Assembly: GCA_027315345.1 (NCBI GenBank)
Contig: DAHUYE010000091.1
Span: 1-64,000, forward strand
Length of the DNA: 64,000 nucleotides
Reading direction: 5' to 3'
Source of the DNA: Actinomycetota bacterium
Lineage (GTDB): Bacteria > Actinomycetota > Acidimicrobiia > Acidimicrobiales > JAJPHE01
Shown in pieces: positions 19,810-29,362 of this stretch. A program made the position numbers and the translations under genes. Within the stretch, counting starts at the first letter, position 1. The number at the start of each line of letters is the position of its first letter. A model generated the notes under the pieces. It was not told the origin of the DNA and searched no databases. It saw nothing but the letters and a program-made list of their open reading frames with translations.

Positions 19810-20649
19810 TCAGTGTTCGGCGTGCCGTTCCGAATAGTCGTCAAGACCACGGCGGAGCACCTGCGAGATGACGTCCATGCTGTCTGAAATCAGCTCGTCC
19901 GTGAGAAGCGTCTGGCCCGTCCAGTTCTCCGGATCGGTCCGGGAGAACGACATGACGCGGATCATCGACTTGTCGTGGGCGGAGCCCCGGTCGTGGAAGT
20001 GGTGCCACGACTCTCCGGCCATCGTTCCGCCGATCGGATGCCCGGCAACGATGTTGCGCGCGACCTTGACAGCCTTGCCTCCATCCATGGCGTCTGCTCG
20101 GACCCGCGCGCCAAGACACCGAGCGACGGCTTCGGCACCATCGAAGCCGACCTGCATCGCCTGCAGTAGGCCGTACTTCGCGAGGTACGCCTCATCCACG
20201 TGATCGAACGGTGGCAGCGCGCTGTATCCCTCGATCGCATTCACGGCGTCCTCGACCACCATGAGGGCAGCCATCAGTTCGTTCGGGTGGCTGTCCAACT
20301 CTCCGACGTGCTCGACACTGCTCCGTACCTGGTTGCACAGGCGCAGGACGTCACGAGCCTCCGGCGAGCGGAGATGCTGCCGTGCGATGGAGTAGAGCCC
20401 GCGCAGCAGGACTCCAAGAGGAGCATCTGCCCACGGATGATCCGGTCCAGTTGCCTCCGGAGCGGTGTCGATGAACGCCTGGAGGAAGCGACGAAGCTCC
20501 GCATCATCCGGGGCGTTCTCCACGCTCTGGATCGAGTCTCGGAGCCGGTCCGGCGGAGTGCCGCCGTTCGCGTCGTCCGTCCAGTGATCGAGGCAGGCAT
20601 GAGCCAGAGCCCGCGCCCGATCGTCCAGCTCGTCGGGATTCCACACCAT
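19810..20649 (-). CDS. Hypothetical protein
   Basis: 280-codon ORF starting MVWNPDELDDRARALAHACLDHW. Confidence 0.6.
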   Translation of the reverse strand: MVWNPDELDDRARALAHACLDHWTDDANGGTPPDRLRDSIQSVENAPDDAELRRFLQAFIDTAPEATGPDHPWADAPLGVLLRGLYSIARQHLRSPEARDVLRLCNQVRSSVEHVGELDSHPNELMAALMVVEDAVNAIEGYSALPPFDHVDEAYLAKYGLLQAMQVGFDGAEAVARCLGARVRADAMDGGKAVKVARNIVAGHPIGGTMAGESWHHFHDRGSAHDKSMIRVMSFSRTDPENWTGQTLLTDELISDSMDVISQVLRRGLDDYSERHAEH

Positions 20650-20705
20650 CGAGCTATCTTGCCTGCAACCGATCCCGCCCGACGCTGGCGAGGGGGTCGC
20701 TGGGG

Positions 20706-21131
20706 CTACCAGCGACCGTTCTCCTGTGCGCAGTATCGGCACTCCAGCGGGAAGTTCGCTCCCGCCCAGTCGGCGAGCATCCGACGGCTCTGGCCTTCCG
20801 GCGCGTACCACGCCTGGTGCCAGGCCTGGTACTGGAATTCGGCCCACTTCACTTCACCGTTGACGTCCACCTCGACGAGGACTCGGGCAGCAGGTCCGCC
20901 GCTGGTGATGAGGATTTCCCACTCGCAGTTGCCCCGGAACGAGTGCGTGAGCTGTTCAACCGAGAGGACGCTCTCGGCTTCCTCCTCCCGTAGCTCGTCA
21001 ACGGCGTCGTAGTCGCCTTCCTCCTCGGCCTTGAGGATCGTCTCGTAGCGCTTCGCCCGGTCGGACTCTGGACCGAAACATGCTTCGTAGTAGTGCTGTG
21101 CATCCTGGTGGAACTCTGCTGTGCCCTTCAT
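20706..21131 (-). CDS. Hypothetical acidic protein
   Basis: MKGTAEFHQDAQHYYEACFGPESDRAKRYETILKAEEEGDYDAVDELREEE. Confidence 0.6.
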   Translation of the reverse strand: MKGTAEFHQDAQHYYEACFGPESDRAKRYETILKAEEEGDYDAVDELREEEAESVLSVEQLTHSFRGNCEWEILITSGGPAARVLVEVDVNGEVKWAEFQYQAWHQAWYAPEGQSRRMLADWAGANFPLECRYCAQENGRW

Positions 21132-21713
21132 GTCGTTCTCCTTGTGTGAAGGCTGGTAATGGCCTTCAGGAGGCGACGTCGAGGCACGCTGCAAGGGCGA
21201 GGCGCAGTCCTCGTTCATCTCGACCCTTGCAGCGGAGAAGCCAATGACGGCGCGAAGGTCCATTGGAGCGCACCAGCCCACAAGGGACGACTTGGGCCAT
21301 GCAGACCACCACGCACAGCCCTACGAGGCAGGCGAAGGTCCGCCGAATCGGCGCTACCCCGATCCGGTCCCGGGGGTGACGCAGCCAGAGACGACGGGCG
21401 AAAAGCCAACCGTGTCCCTCACGCCCTCGTTCCGACGCGACAAGTCCTCAGCACCACCAGGGGTGCTGATCCTCGGCGGGAACGTCACGGTGTGGGCCGA
21501 TTCCATACCAGGCAGACCAGCCTGCCCGGAAGCTGGATGCTCACCGAAGGGGCAGTTCCCATGGAGTGCTGGCGCAGAAGCAACCCGAACCCCGGTGAGT
21601 GTCGCCAAGGGTGCTACGAAAGGATTTCCTTTCGTACCGCCAGGGTCACCGCGTCCTCCGAAGTCGTCCGAGACCCCGAACGGGGCCACGCTTTTCGTAT
21701 CTGGCCTTCAGCC

Positions 21714-22298
21714 CTACGTCGCCGACGCTCCCGAACGCTGGACGATGCGATACACGGTCGAGCGAGTCACGCCGAACAGTTCAGCCAACTCCGACGGACT
21801 CTTCTCCCCGGATGCGTGCAGCTCCACAAGATGCTCCTCCTGTCGCGGCGAGAGCTTTGGCTTGCGACCCCGGAGCTTCCCGGCAGCACGGGCAGCGGCC
21901 ATGCCCTCCCGAGTGCGTGTCCGGATGAGGTCCGCCTCGAACTCTGCGACCATGGCCAGCACGTTGAACAGGAGACGCCCAACGGGATCGGCAGGGTCGT
22001 GAAGCGATCCGCCGATGTTGAGCACTACTCCCCGCCTTGTCAGCTCGTCCACGATGTCTCTCGCATCCGATACCGAGCGAGCGAGCCGATCCAGCTTCGT
22101 GACGACGAGCGTGTCTCCGGCCCGGCACGCAGCCATCGCCTGCGACATGCCCGGTCGGTCTCGATTCGTGCCGGTCAGTCCGTGATCGACGTAGATGCGA
22201 TCTGTCGGGACTCCAAGACCCTGAAGAGCGTTGCGCTGCACGGACAGGTCCTGTTCGACCGTTGAGACTCTTGCATAACCGACCTTCAGTCCGTCCAT
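21714..22298 (-). CDS. Serine recombinase / resolvase
   Basis: VGYARVSTVEQDLSVQ..TKLDRLARSV..HTH C-terminus. Confidence 0.93.
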   Translation of the reverse strand: MDGLKVGYARVSTVEQDLSVQRNALQGLGVPTDRIYVDHGLTGTNRDRPGMSQAMAACRAGDTLVVTKLDRLARSVSDARDIVDELTRRGVVLNIGGSLHDPADPVGRLLFNVLAMVAEFEADLIRTRTREGMAAARAAGKLRGRKPKLSPRQEEHLVELHASGEKSPSELAELFGVTRSTVYRIVQRSGASAT

Positions 22299-22458
22299 TC
22301 ACTCATTGTGTGCCATATGGCGTCCCGTTGTGCGAATCAATTGCGGACGGGTCTATTGCGACACGGCCCTCAGTTCATCCGCAGGTCTGAGACCAGCAAC
22401 CAACGGTGTCGCGCTAACCGTTCCTCATTTGCACATCTGTCGTAGAAGCCGCGGATTG

Positions 22459-24669
22459 CTATTGCCATCCTCCCGGGTTCCAGCCAGGTGCAATCTCAAA
22501 CGGTGTCGATGGAGGACTGATCCAGAGATCGCGAGTCGCCTCAACTTCGTAGTAGAGAGGGTACGGAGTAATAGCGATCCCTGCGGGACTGGATATGCCA
22601 CCAATCGTGGCAATGACGGTATCCGTGCCTGCCGATATGACCGAGACAGTCCCCGATGAGCGATTTGCCACGAATATTCTTGCGCTGTCTGGAGTCACAC
22701 TCATCGCCATAGGGTCACCAAGGGTACCGACTGGTACTGCTGTGACAAAGGCATCCGTAGACACCCCTACAACATCGATTGCATCGTTCGCAGCATCAGC
22801 AACATAGAACTGACAGCCATTGGGCGGCATGAGCAGGCCGTTAGGCTTGGCCCCGGCGGGAAGGATAATGGTTGATGTCACTGTATCCGTCGCCGTTGCA
22901 ATGACTGAGACCGTGCCAGAAGAGACGTTTGCCACGAAGAGGTTCGCACCGTTTGGGGTAATCGAGAGGATGTTCGGGTCCGATACGGTGAAGAGCAACA
23001 GATTCGTATCGGCCAGATTCCCGACTGCGATCGGGCCGGAGATGATATTCGATGCAGTCGCGATATCCCAGATGGCGTTGTCCTTCTGGTCTGCGACGTA
23101 CACGTGAGCGCTATCGGGTGTCACTGCGAGCGCTTCGGGGCTTCCACTCCCACCATTCACCGGGATGGTCGCGACGACAGTGTTCGACGCAGTGGAGATA
23201 GCCGAGACTGTCCCGCTTGTGTAGTTTGCAACATAGACATCACTGCCGTTGGGTAGCATGACCATTGCGGTCGGGTCCGTCAGCGTCCCGACGGTGATCC
23301 CTGTTCCAAGGGTTGCCGTGGCTCCTGCGATGGATATTGGGTACACAACGGCATTGTTATGGTCGCTAACGTACGCAGTATTGCCGTCTGGGGTAATGAC
23401 GACAGCATTTGGAGCAGCGGGTGACAGAAGTCCTCCGCTTGGGATTGTGATGGTCTGGACTGCGTTGGTCGCCGTTGTGATGACCGACACTGTGCCGGAC
23501 GCCTCGTTTGCGACGACGACCTTGCTTCCATCCGGCGTTATCGCGATGTCATTCGGCTCAGAACTCTGGGTTCCCGTCGTGATCGGGGTCGCCGTGTACG
23601 TTGATCCATTGACACTCTCGACTGTCCCTGCGCTATCGGACACGAAGACTGTCGGTGTTGGGAACCCCGTGATGTTCGTATCGGTGAATGCGTTCGGGGG
23701 CGGCGATCCACTCGTCGTCCCAACAGCCGTATACGGCCCCAGGGAGGCGGTGCTGCGCAGGGCTGTGTAGCCCGTAACGAGATACCCGTTGTCGTAGTCA
23801 CGCAGTACGGACGCGTTCCACGTGAGCGTCACGTTGCTCTGCGTTGGCGACCCGGAGCACGAACCCGTCCCTGTCAACCCGGTCGGAGCAGAGACGTTCG
23901 TTGTCTGGAGCGTCTCTGTGGGCGCCGTTGCTACTGCTCCCCATGCCGTTGCCCCGACGGTCATCACCAGCACTCCACTCGTCACCATGGCGAGAGGGAA
24001 CGCTACAAGTGGCTTCAGCGGTGAAGCCCGACGACGACGTTTGCCGGAACTCCCCGTGCGACCCGTCCGCTGCCGTGCCGGGCGGGACACTCCCAATCCA
24101 GCGTCTGGGGGAGGGTTTAGGGTGCCATCCTCATATGCAGGAGCATCATCCGGAGGGGGCATCCGTCGCTGGCGCCTGAGGAAGTCCACGACGAGCCACA
24201 CCCCCACGGAAATACAGCCGAGGACGACCACGAATCTGGCGACTCCGCTACTCGCCCAGAGGAGAAGAAAGCCGATCTTCGGGACAACGAGAGATACTCT
24301 CCACACGGATGTCCCGATGATTTGCAGGTGCCACGGGTCCATCGCTGTGTTCGCATCACCCTTGGTGCGGATCACGATGGAGCCGTGATCGCGGGCAACC
24401 TCCACGACGCGGTGAACGACCGTGACAGACAGTTCGGACGGTGGGTGGAACGCAACGATCTGTCCCACTCGAAGCGCTGCAACCGGCTCAGACGTCAGGA
24501 TGACAACATCCCCGGGCAGGATCGCTGGCTCCATGGAACCAGTGAGCACTGTGTCAACCCTGAACCAGCCCGTGATGATACTGAACGCTGCTACACCAAA
24601 CAACGTAACTGCGATGGCTAAACATCCGTTCGGCCACCGCAGCCCCGTGCGAGAACGCGCTTTGGCCAT
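22459..24669 (-). CDS. SipW-type signal peptidase fused to a YVTN-type beta-propeller
   Basis: VLTGSMEPAILPGDVVI..VVHRVVEV, then a second TM and repeated VANxxSGTVSVI..AITPDG blades. Confidence 0.85.
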   Translation of the reverse strand: MAKARSRTGLRWPNGCLAIAVTLFGVAAFSIITGWFRVDTVLTGSMEPAILPGDVVILTSEPVAALRVGQIVAFHPPSELSVTVVHRVVEVARDHGSIVIRTKGDANTAMDPWHLQIIGTSVWRVSLVVPKIGFLLLWASSGVARFVVVLGCISVGVWLVVDFLRRQRRMPPPDDAPAYEDGTLNPPPDAGLGVSRPARQRTGRTGSSGKRRRRASPLKPLVAFPLAMVTSGVLVMTVGATAWGAVATAPTETLQTTNVSAPTGLTGTGSCSGSPTQSNVTLTWNASVLRDYDNGYLVTGYTALRSTASLGPYTAVGTTSGSPPPNAFTDTNITGFPTPTVFVSDSAGTVESVNGSTYTATPITTGTQSSEPNDIAITPDGSKVVVANEASGTVSVITTATNAVQTITIPSGGLLSPAAPNAVVITPDGNTAYVSDHNNAVVYPISIAGATATLGTGITVGTLTDPTAMVMLPNGSDVYVANYTSGTVSAISTASNTVVATIPVNGGSGSPEALAVTPDSAHVYVADQKDNAIWDIATASNIISGPIAVGNLADTNLLLFTVSDPNILSITPNGANLFVANVSSGTVSVIATATDTVTSTIILPAGAKPNGLLMPPNGCQFYVADAANDAIDVVGVSTDAFVTAVPVGTLGDPMAMSVTPDSARIFVANRSSGTVSVISAGTDTVIATIGGISSPAGIAITPYPLYYEVEATRDLWISPPSTPFEIAPGWNPGGWQ

Positions 24670-24671
24670 TG

Positions 24672-25388
24672 CTACATGGGCTGACCGGGACGTGTAGTGG
24701 CGCTGAAGACATACTCAACCGTGGAGGTCAAGTTCTCCATTGTCGATGGCGATCCCGTAGCGAACGTCAGGGTGACCAGCAGATGATCTGTGCCACCCCC
24801 AGCAAGCTCGGCATTCAAGCCTGAGAGCGTTGCAGGCGTTGTTTCCAACGTCCCCATAGGGGTGCTTGCGAGAGCACTCGTCGTGGTCCCTGAACACGTA
24901 TACGTGTACCCCCCATCAGGGAGTGCGGCGGACCGTGTCCACGCAACTGAGCATTCCGTAACCACAACCTGAAGCCCGGCTGTCGATGACGTCGTCGTGT
25001 CCATCGTGCTTGCAGCACAGGTTCCGCACGCATCAGTGACACCAAGCGTGATCGTGGTTGCGACTTGTGTTGCCGCGGTGTCCGTGAGATCGACAGCTCG
25101 CTGGATCGTATCTCCTGGCGCTATATAGGCGGCGCCCGTTCCAAGATCATCTGCTGTTCCAAATCCAATGATGACCTCGCCACTCTTTAGTGTTTGGGTC
25201 GGACTCGTAGCAGACGCTGTCCATGTCGCAAAGGCAGCGGAGAACAGGATACTTAGCGCTCCGAGAGTGATGAGCGCTGAGAGCGTTACCTTTGACCGCG
25301 CTAGAGAGAGATGGCCTTCATTCACGAGTTTCGTGTCCTCCGGAACGCTGCGTGCGACGACCTCGACATGAGCGTGATTACGCTTCAA
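24672..25388 (-). CDS. TasA/CalY-like SipW-dependent secreted protein
   Basis: SKVTLSALITLGALSILFSAAFATWTASATS alternate-type signal peptide. Confidence 0.7.
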   Translation of the reverse strand: MKRNHAHVEVVARSVPEDTKLVNEGHLSLARSKVTLSALITLGALSILFSAAFATWTASATSPTQTLKSGEVIIGFGTADDLGTGAAYIAPGDTIQRAVDLTDTAATQVATTITLGVTDACGTCAASTMDTTTSSTAGLQVVVTECSVAWTRSAALPDGGYTYTCSGTTTSALASTPMGTLETTPATLSGLNAELAGGGTDHLLVTLTFATGSPSTMENLTSTVEYVFSATTRPGQPM

Positions 25389-25494
25389 TTACCCGTCTGA
25401 CACCCAGCACATGGTACTTCTGTAACTCCGATTATCACACAGTGTGGGCAGGATTAGGCAAGCATCCCGTATCTGTCCGACTCTGACAATGAAG

Positions 25495-26013
25495 CTACGA
25501 AGTCTGTTCCAGCGTGAGAGAAGACGATGCAGTGAGAGTCATCCCAGAGGGATCGATGGTCTTGAACAGCGGAGTGATCGGGTCATACACGATTGCTGCC
25601 GACACCTGTACGACGGTCACTCCCTGGACGAGACAGTTCCCCTCGGTAAAACCCGGCTGCGCAACGAAGCTGTCCGTACCCGTGGAATAGGTGCCACACT
25701 CGACAACGCCGCTTGGCTCGGGCAGGAAATACGCAATCGCAATCTGGCTGCTCGCTATCGTGTCCAGAAGGGCGTTCTCCTGCACTGCTCCCTGAATCGT
25801 ACCCGCAGACGCTGGATTGGTCGGATCATACGCGAGGGGTGACACTGCTGCGAACCGGGCACCAACCCGTACTGCACCGTTGAGAGAGAGACTCGATGCC
25901 TCGCCCAGCCCCAAATCCAGGAAGCCGAACAGGATCAGAAGCAGGAACGGAGAGACAACGGCGAACTCCACAAGCGCCTGCGCATGCTGCCGTCCCTGTG
26001 TCCGGTATCTCAT
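25495..26013 (-). CDS. TadE-like pilus assembly protein
   Basis: AQALVEFAVVSPFLLLILFGFLDLG. Confidence 0.8.
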   Translation of the reverse strand: MRYRTQGRQHAQALVEFAVVSPFLLLILFGFLDLGLGEASSLSLNGAVRVGARFAAVSPLAYDPTNPASAGTIQGAVQENALLDTIASSQIAIAYFLPEPSGVVECGTYSTGTDSFVAQPGFTEGNCLVQGVTVVQVSAAIVYDPITPLFKTIDPSGMTLTASSSLTLEQTS

Positions 26014-26561
26014 TCGACGACCATCCAGATGTTCTGCGACAGTGACGTGCTGAAACTTGCAACAGGAATCACAGGCACGAAACTCGCTGTGAGCGTGACC
26101 TGCACAAGGTTGCCACCTGATATGCAGCTTGCTTCAGGCTGAGGTCCTGTAGCAACGAATGTCCCGGATGCAGCGCTGTAATACCCGCATTCCGTCGTCG
26201 TCCCGGTGAGCGGAGAGAAGTCATAATAGGCGATGGTGATATTGCTATCGGTATTGGGAACAGTAATCCCATCTCCTGCACTCTCAATCTGGCCCTCGAT
26301 CGTTGGCGCTGGCGGTGTGGCAGCCGCACTCCACTGCTCCGGATACAAGGAGGCATACCGGGCTCCCTGGCGAGCCATGTTCGTTACCTGCGCGATGCGG
26401 GCACCATATGACGCAATGTTGATAAAGCCTACGAACAACCCAAAGAACAGCGGGGCTATGAGGGCAAACTCAACAACCGCCTGCCCAATACTGGCTCTTT
26501 GAGCCCTTGGACCCGCTCGCAGAATATTCGTGGCGATAGTTGGTCCCCGTGTTGTGCACAT
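26010..26561 (-). CDS. TadE-like pilus assembly protein
   Basis: IGQAVVEFALIAPLFFGLFVGFINI; overlaps the next gene by 4 nt. Confidence 0.8.
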   Translation of the reverse strand: MCTTRGPTIATNILRAGPRAQRASIGQAVVEFALIAPLFFGLFVGFINIASYGARIAQVTNMARQGARYASLYPEQWSAAATPPAPTIEGQIESAGDGITVPNTDSNITIAYYDFSPLTGTTTECGYYSAASGTFVATGPQPEASCISGGNLVQVTLTASFVPVIPVASFSTSLSQNIWMVVE

Positions 26562-26743
26562 GCTGTTCTCGCATCAAATACTGCAAGCCAGAGCAGGACG
26601 TTGCAGTCACCGTCGATGGGGTCATTGTATCTGGCTGTACGGTGTGTGAGGGATACGCGTACACGATGTTGCGAATAGTTGATGGATTGTTACCGGGTCG
26701 CTGCCGGTATAGGCGCACCACCGCATATTCTTGAATCACAAAA

Positions 26744-28426
26744 ATGAAAGGAATACCTCTTATACTCCCGTTTGCTCGTCGCTGGGTGCCTGGCGCCGTG
26801 ATGCACCGACTTCGACGACCATCAACGCCCCCTCACTCACGACGGCGGTCGCAGCGAGGCCAGACGCTCATCGTTGCAGTTCTCATGGTGACCGTTGTGG
26901 TGACCATTGCTGGAGGAGTCATTGATCTGACCGCGGCGCAACTGCACCATGCGCAGGATCAGGCGGCTGCTGATGCCGCATCCCTCACTGCAGCGAGCGA
27001 AGTCGAGCTTGCACTGCGAAGCTTCGATACGCCGGTTCAGGCACTGGCCCAGGCAAATGATGCAGGAACGCATATTGCAGCGTCAGATGGCTGTGGTGCG
27101 AGCTGCACGGTGACCTTCCAGTACGAGGAGGCAAACGGCTCGGTCGCTCCGACAGTCGCTGATGCCACGGAAGTCACTGCAACCCTCGTCGATGGATCAT
27201 CGCCACTCGCATTCGGGAGCATCCCTGGACTCGGTCCGATTGCTCTCACGCTTTACGCAACAGCCCTGATCCCCACCGGATCAAGCGAGCTAGCCCTCGG
27301 GTGTACCGTGTGCACGCTTGGCTCCTCCGGAACGGGCGGGAACCTGACATTCACTCCCGGCGTCACCATCCCCCCGATCTGTGTGCTGCTCGTGTGTGCA
27401 CCCACGATAACTGCGTCGCTGGAGCAGACCCTCAACGTGACAGGAACGATCCAGGCGAATGGCGACACCGGAGTCATCGCGCCAGCAGGACTGAATCTCA
27501 ACGTCGGGGACGGTGTGATGTCCAGCGGGTTTACCGCTACTGGCACAGCCTCGTACCCAGCAGGATGGACTGTCAACCCTGCAGTCGTCACGGGCGCAGC
27601 AGTGGCACCCGATCCACTGCAGAACTCCCTTCCTCCCTCGGATGCTGGCCTGTCCGTTCAGGGCACGAACGGGGTCGTGACACTGCCTTCCACGGGCGGG
27701 ACCCTGAGCCCCGGGTTCTACAGCGAGATTTGCGGCTCGGGCCTCAACAGTGCAACCGTCACGTTCCAGCCAGGTACGTACTTCATCATTGGAAGCGGCG
27801 CCGCATCATCGACGTCAAGCTGCTCGTCGTTCGGATCTGGGCTGTATCTCAATGATGCCAGCGGTTCCGGGACGAGCACCGTTACCGGTACTGGCGTGAC
27901 GTTCTTCTTTGGATGCGGCTCGATCCTGAGCGGTGTCGCCATGCCAACCGCCTGTACTCCTGGTGAAGTGGGACCGAATGTCACACTCACCGGAAGCATC
28001 GACCCCTCGCTCAACGCTCCGACCTCCGGGACGGGACAGAACCTCTTGTTCTACTTCGACCGGAACGATACAGGGACGTTGTCAATATCGCTCCTGCCGT
28101 TCACCATCACGGGATCGCCCGGCTTCTACGGCTCGATCTACGGAAGGTCGATGACAGCCGCGATCTCGACCGGGCTCGCGACCGTGAACACGACTGCCAT
28201 CATGGATCTCATCTCGTGCATCACAAGCGCGATAACAAGCCTGAATCTCACGGCGGCATATCTGACGTCGTGCCTCGGCTCGCTCTCCGGGCTCATGAAC
28301 CTGTCGATCGGGAGCCTCATCGTTAAGTCCGCAACGTTCTCGGGAACGCTCGTGCAGTACAACCTCTACGACTCGACTCCAGTGGATGCTGGACTCGGTC
28401 AGTCGTTCCTAACGGTGAATCCGTAG
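26744..28426 (+). CDS. TadG-like pilus-assembly / secreted protein
   Basis: RRGQTLIVAVLMVTVVVTIAGGVIDLTAAQLHHAQDQAAADAASLTAA, long beta-rich extracellular region. Confidence 0.75.
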   Translation: MKGIPLILPFARRWVPGAVMHRLRRPSTPPHSRRRSQRGQTLIVAVLMVTVVVTIAGGVIDLTAAQLHHAQDQAAADAASLTAASEVELALRSFDTPVQALAQANDAGTHIAASDGCGASCTVTFQYEEANGSVAPTVADATEVTATLVDGSSPLAFGSIPGLGPIALTLYATALIPTGSSELALGCTVCTLGSSGTGGNLTFTPGVTIPPICVLLVCAPTITASLEQTLNVTGTIQANGDTGVIAPAGLNLNVGDGVMSSGFTATGTASYPAGWTVNPAVVTGAAVAPDPLQNSLPPSDAGLSVQGTNGVVTLPSTGGTLSPGFYSEICGSGLNSATVTFQPGTYFIIGSGAASSTSSCSSFGSGLYLNDASGSGTSTVTGTGVTFFFGCGSILSGVAMPTACTPGEVGPNVTLTGSIDPSLNAPTSGTGQNLLFYFDRNDTGTLSISLLPFTITGSPGFYGSIYGRSMTAAISTGLATVNTTAIMDLISCITSAITSLNLTAAYLTSCLGSLSGLMNLSIGSLIVKSATFSGTLVQYNLYDSTPVDAGLGQSFLTVNP

Positions 28427-28449
28427 GCCAGTCCTGCGTGACGTGTCCG

Positions 28450-28638
28450 TCACGGCCCGCTTGTAATCGTGAAGGTCCATGTGGACGTATATGTCCCAGA
28501 GTACGCAGAACCTGGGACGGTGACCGCGAAGTTCAGTGCCACGTTTGATGGTCCTTCACCCGTAACGGTGTTCACACTGTAGATGGGCGCCGCAGTCGGC
28601 GCAGTCGCTCCTGCGGGAACCGTGATGGGGTACGACGT
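28450..28638 (-). pseudogene. C-terminal remnant of a secreted beta-rich protein
   Basis: Reads TSYPITVPAGATAPTAAPIYSVNTVTGEGPSNVALNFAVTVPGSAYSGTYTSTWTFTITSGP* directly after the stop of the 28639-29082 ORF, no start codon. Confidence 0.5.
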
Positions 28639-29082
28639 CTACCAGCAGTACCGATCAGCACGTTTCCTGTTCACGTGGGACACGCCAGCAACGCCTCCGG
28701 CGTACGCTGCCCAGAGGATGCCGACGAGGATGCGCTCCTGCGAAAACGCATTGAGGGCGTAAATACCAATGACTGCCCACTGGATGCCGTAACACGCCTC
28801 CATGACGCCGAGGACCCACGTCCAGGGCCATTCCGTCGATCCCCACGTCCAGGTGAGGATGGCGAGCGGGATGATCAGCCACAGGACGGCAGGAGACTCA
28901 GAGCCCGCGAGCGTGACGGCGAGGATCGCAAGGGGAAGAGCAACGAGACACAGGTACGGACGGTCCCGTCTGGCAGCGACCACTGACAGGGCCAAGGTCC
29001 AAACCCGTCCGTGGTGTTGTGCGTGCCAGTCGTGGCACGCATGCACTGGCTGCGTTTTGTTCAGGAAGTAGCTGTGGTTCAT
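28639..29082 (-). CDS. Hypothetical membrane protein
   Basis: 147 aa, three or four hydrophobic segments. Confidence 0.5.
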   Translation of the reverse strand: MNHSYFLNKTQPVHACHDWHAQHHGRVWTLALSVVAARRDRPYLCLVALPLAILAVTLAGSESPAVLWLIIPLAILTWTWGSTEWPWTWVLGVMEACYGIQWAVIGIYALNAFSQERILVGILWAAYAGGVAGVSHVNRKRADRYCW

Positions 29083-29362
29083 GCGTTGCTGCGACGTTGT
29101 GCTCGTGCTCTATGCCACCATTGTCAGGCGACTGCTTTCTCTGAGCACGATGCATCGCTGCACTGCGACAGGACTGCGCCATAGTTCACCGAAACGCCAT
29201 GTTTTCGTCGAAACGGGCGCACGGCATCACGGTGGACGAGAGGGGCTGCGCCGAAGCGCAGCCGGACTTCTCCTGAACGCAGCGGATGAACCTCGACCCC
29301 AGTATCCGCCTTCTCGCCCGGTCAGGGGACGGACGTCACCACCTTGTGACGGAGCGGACGCC

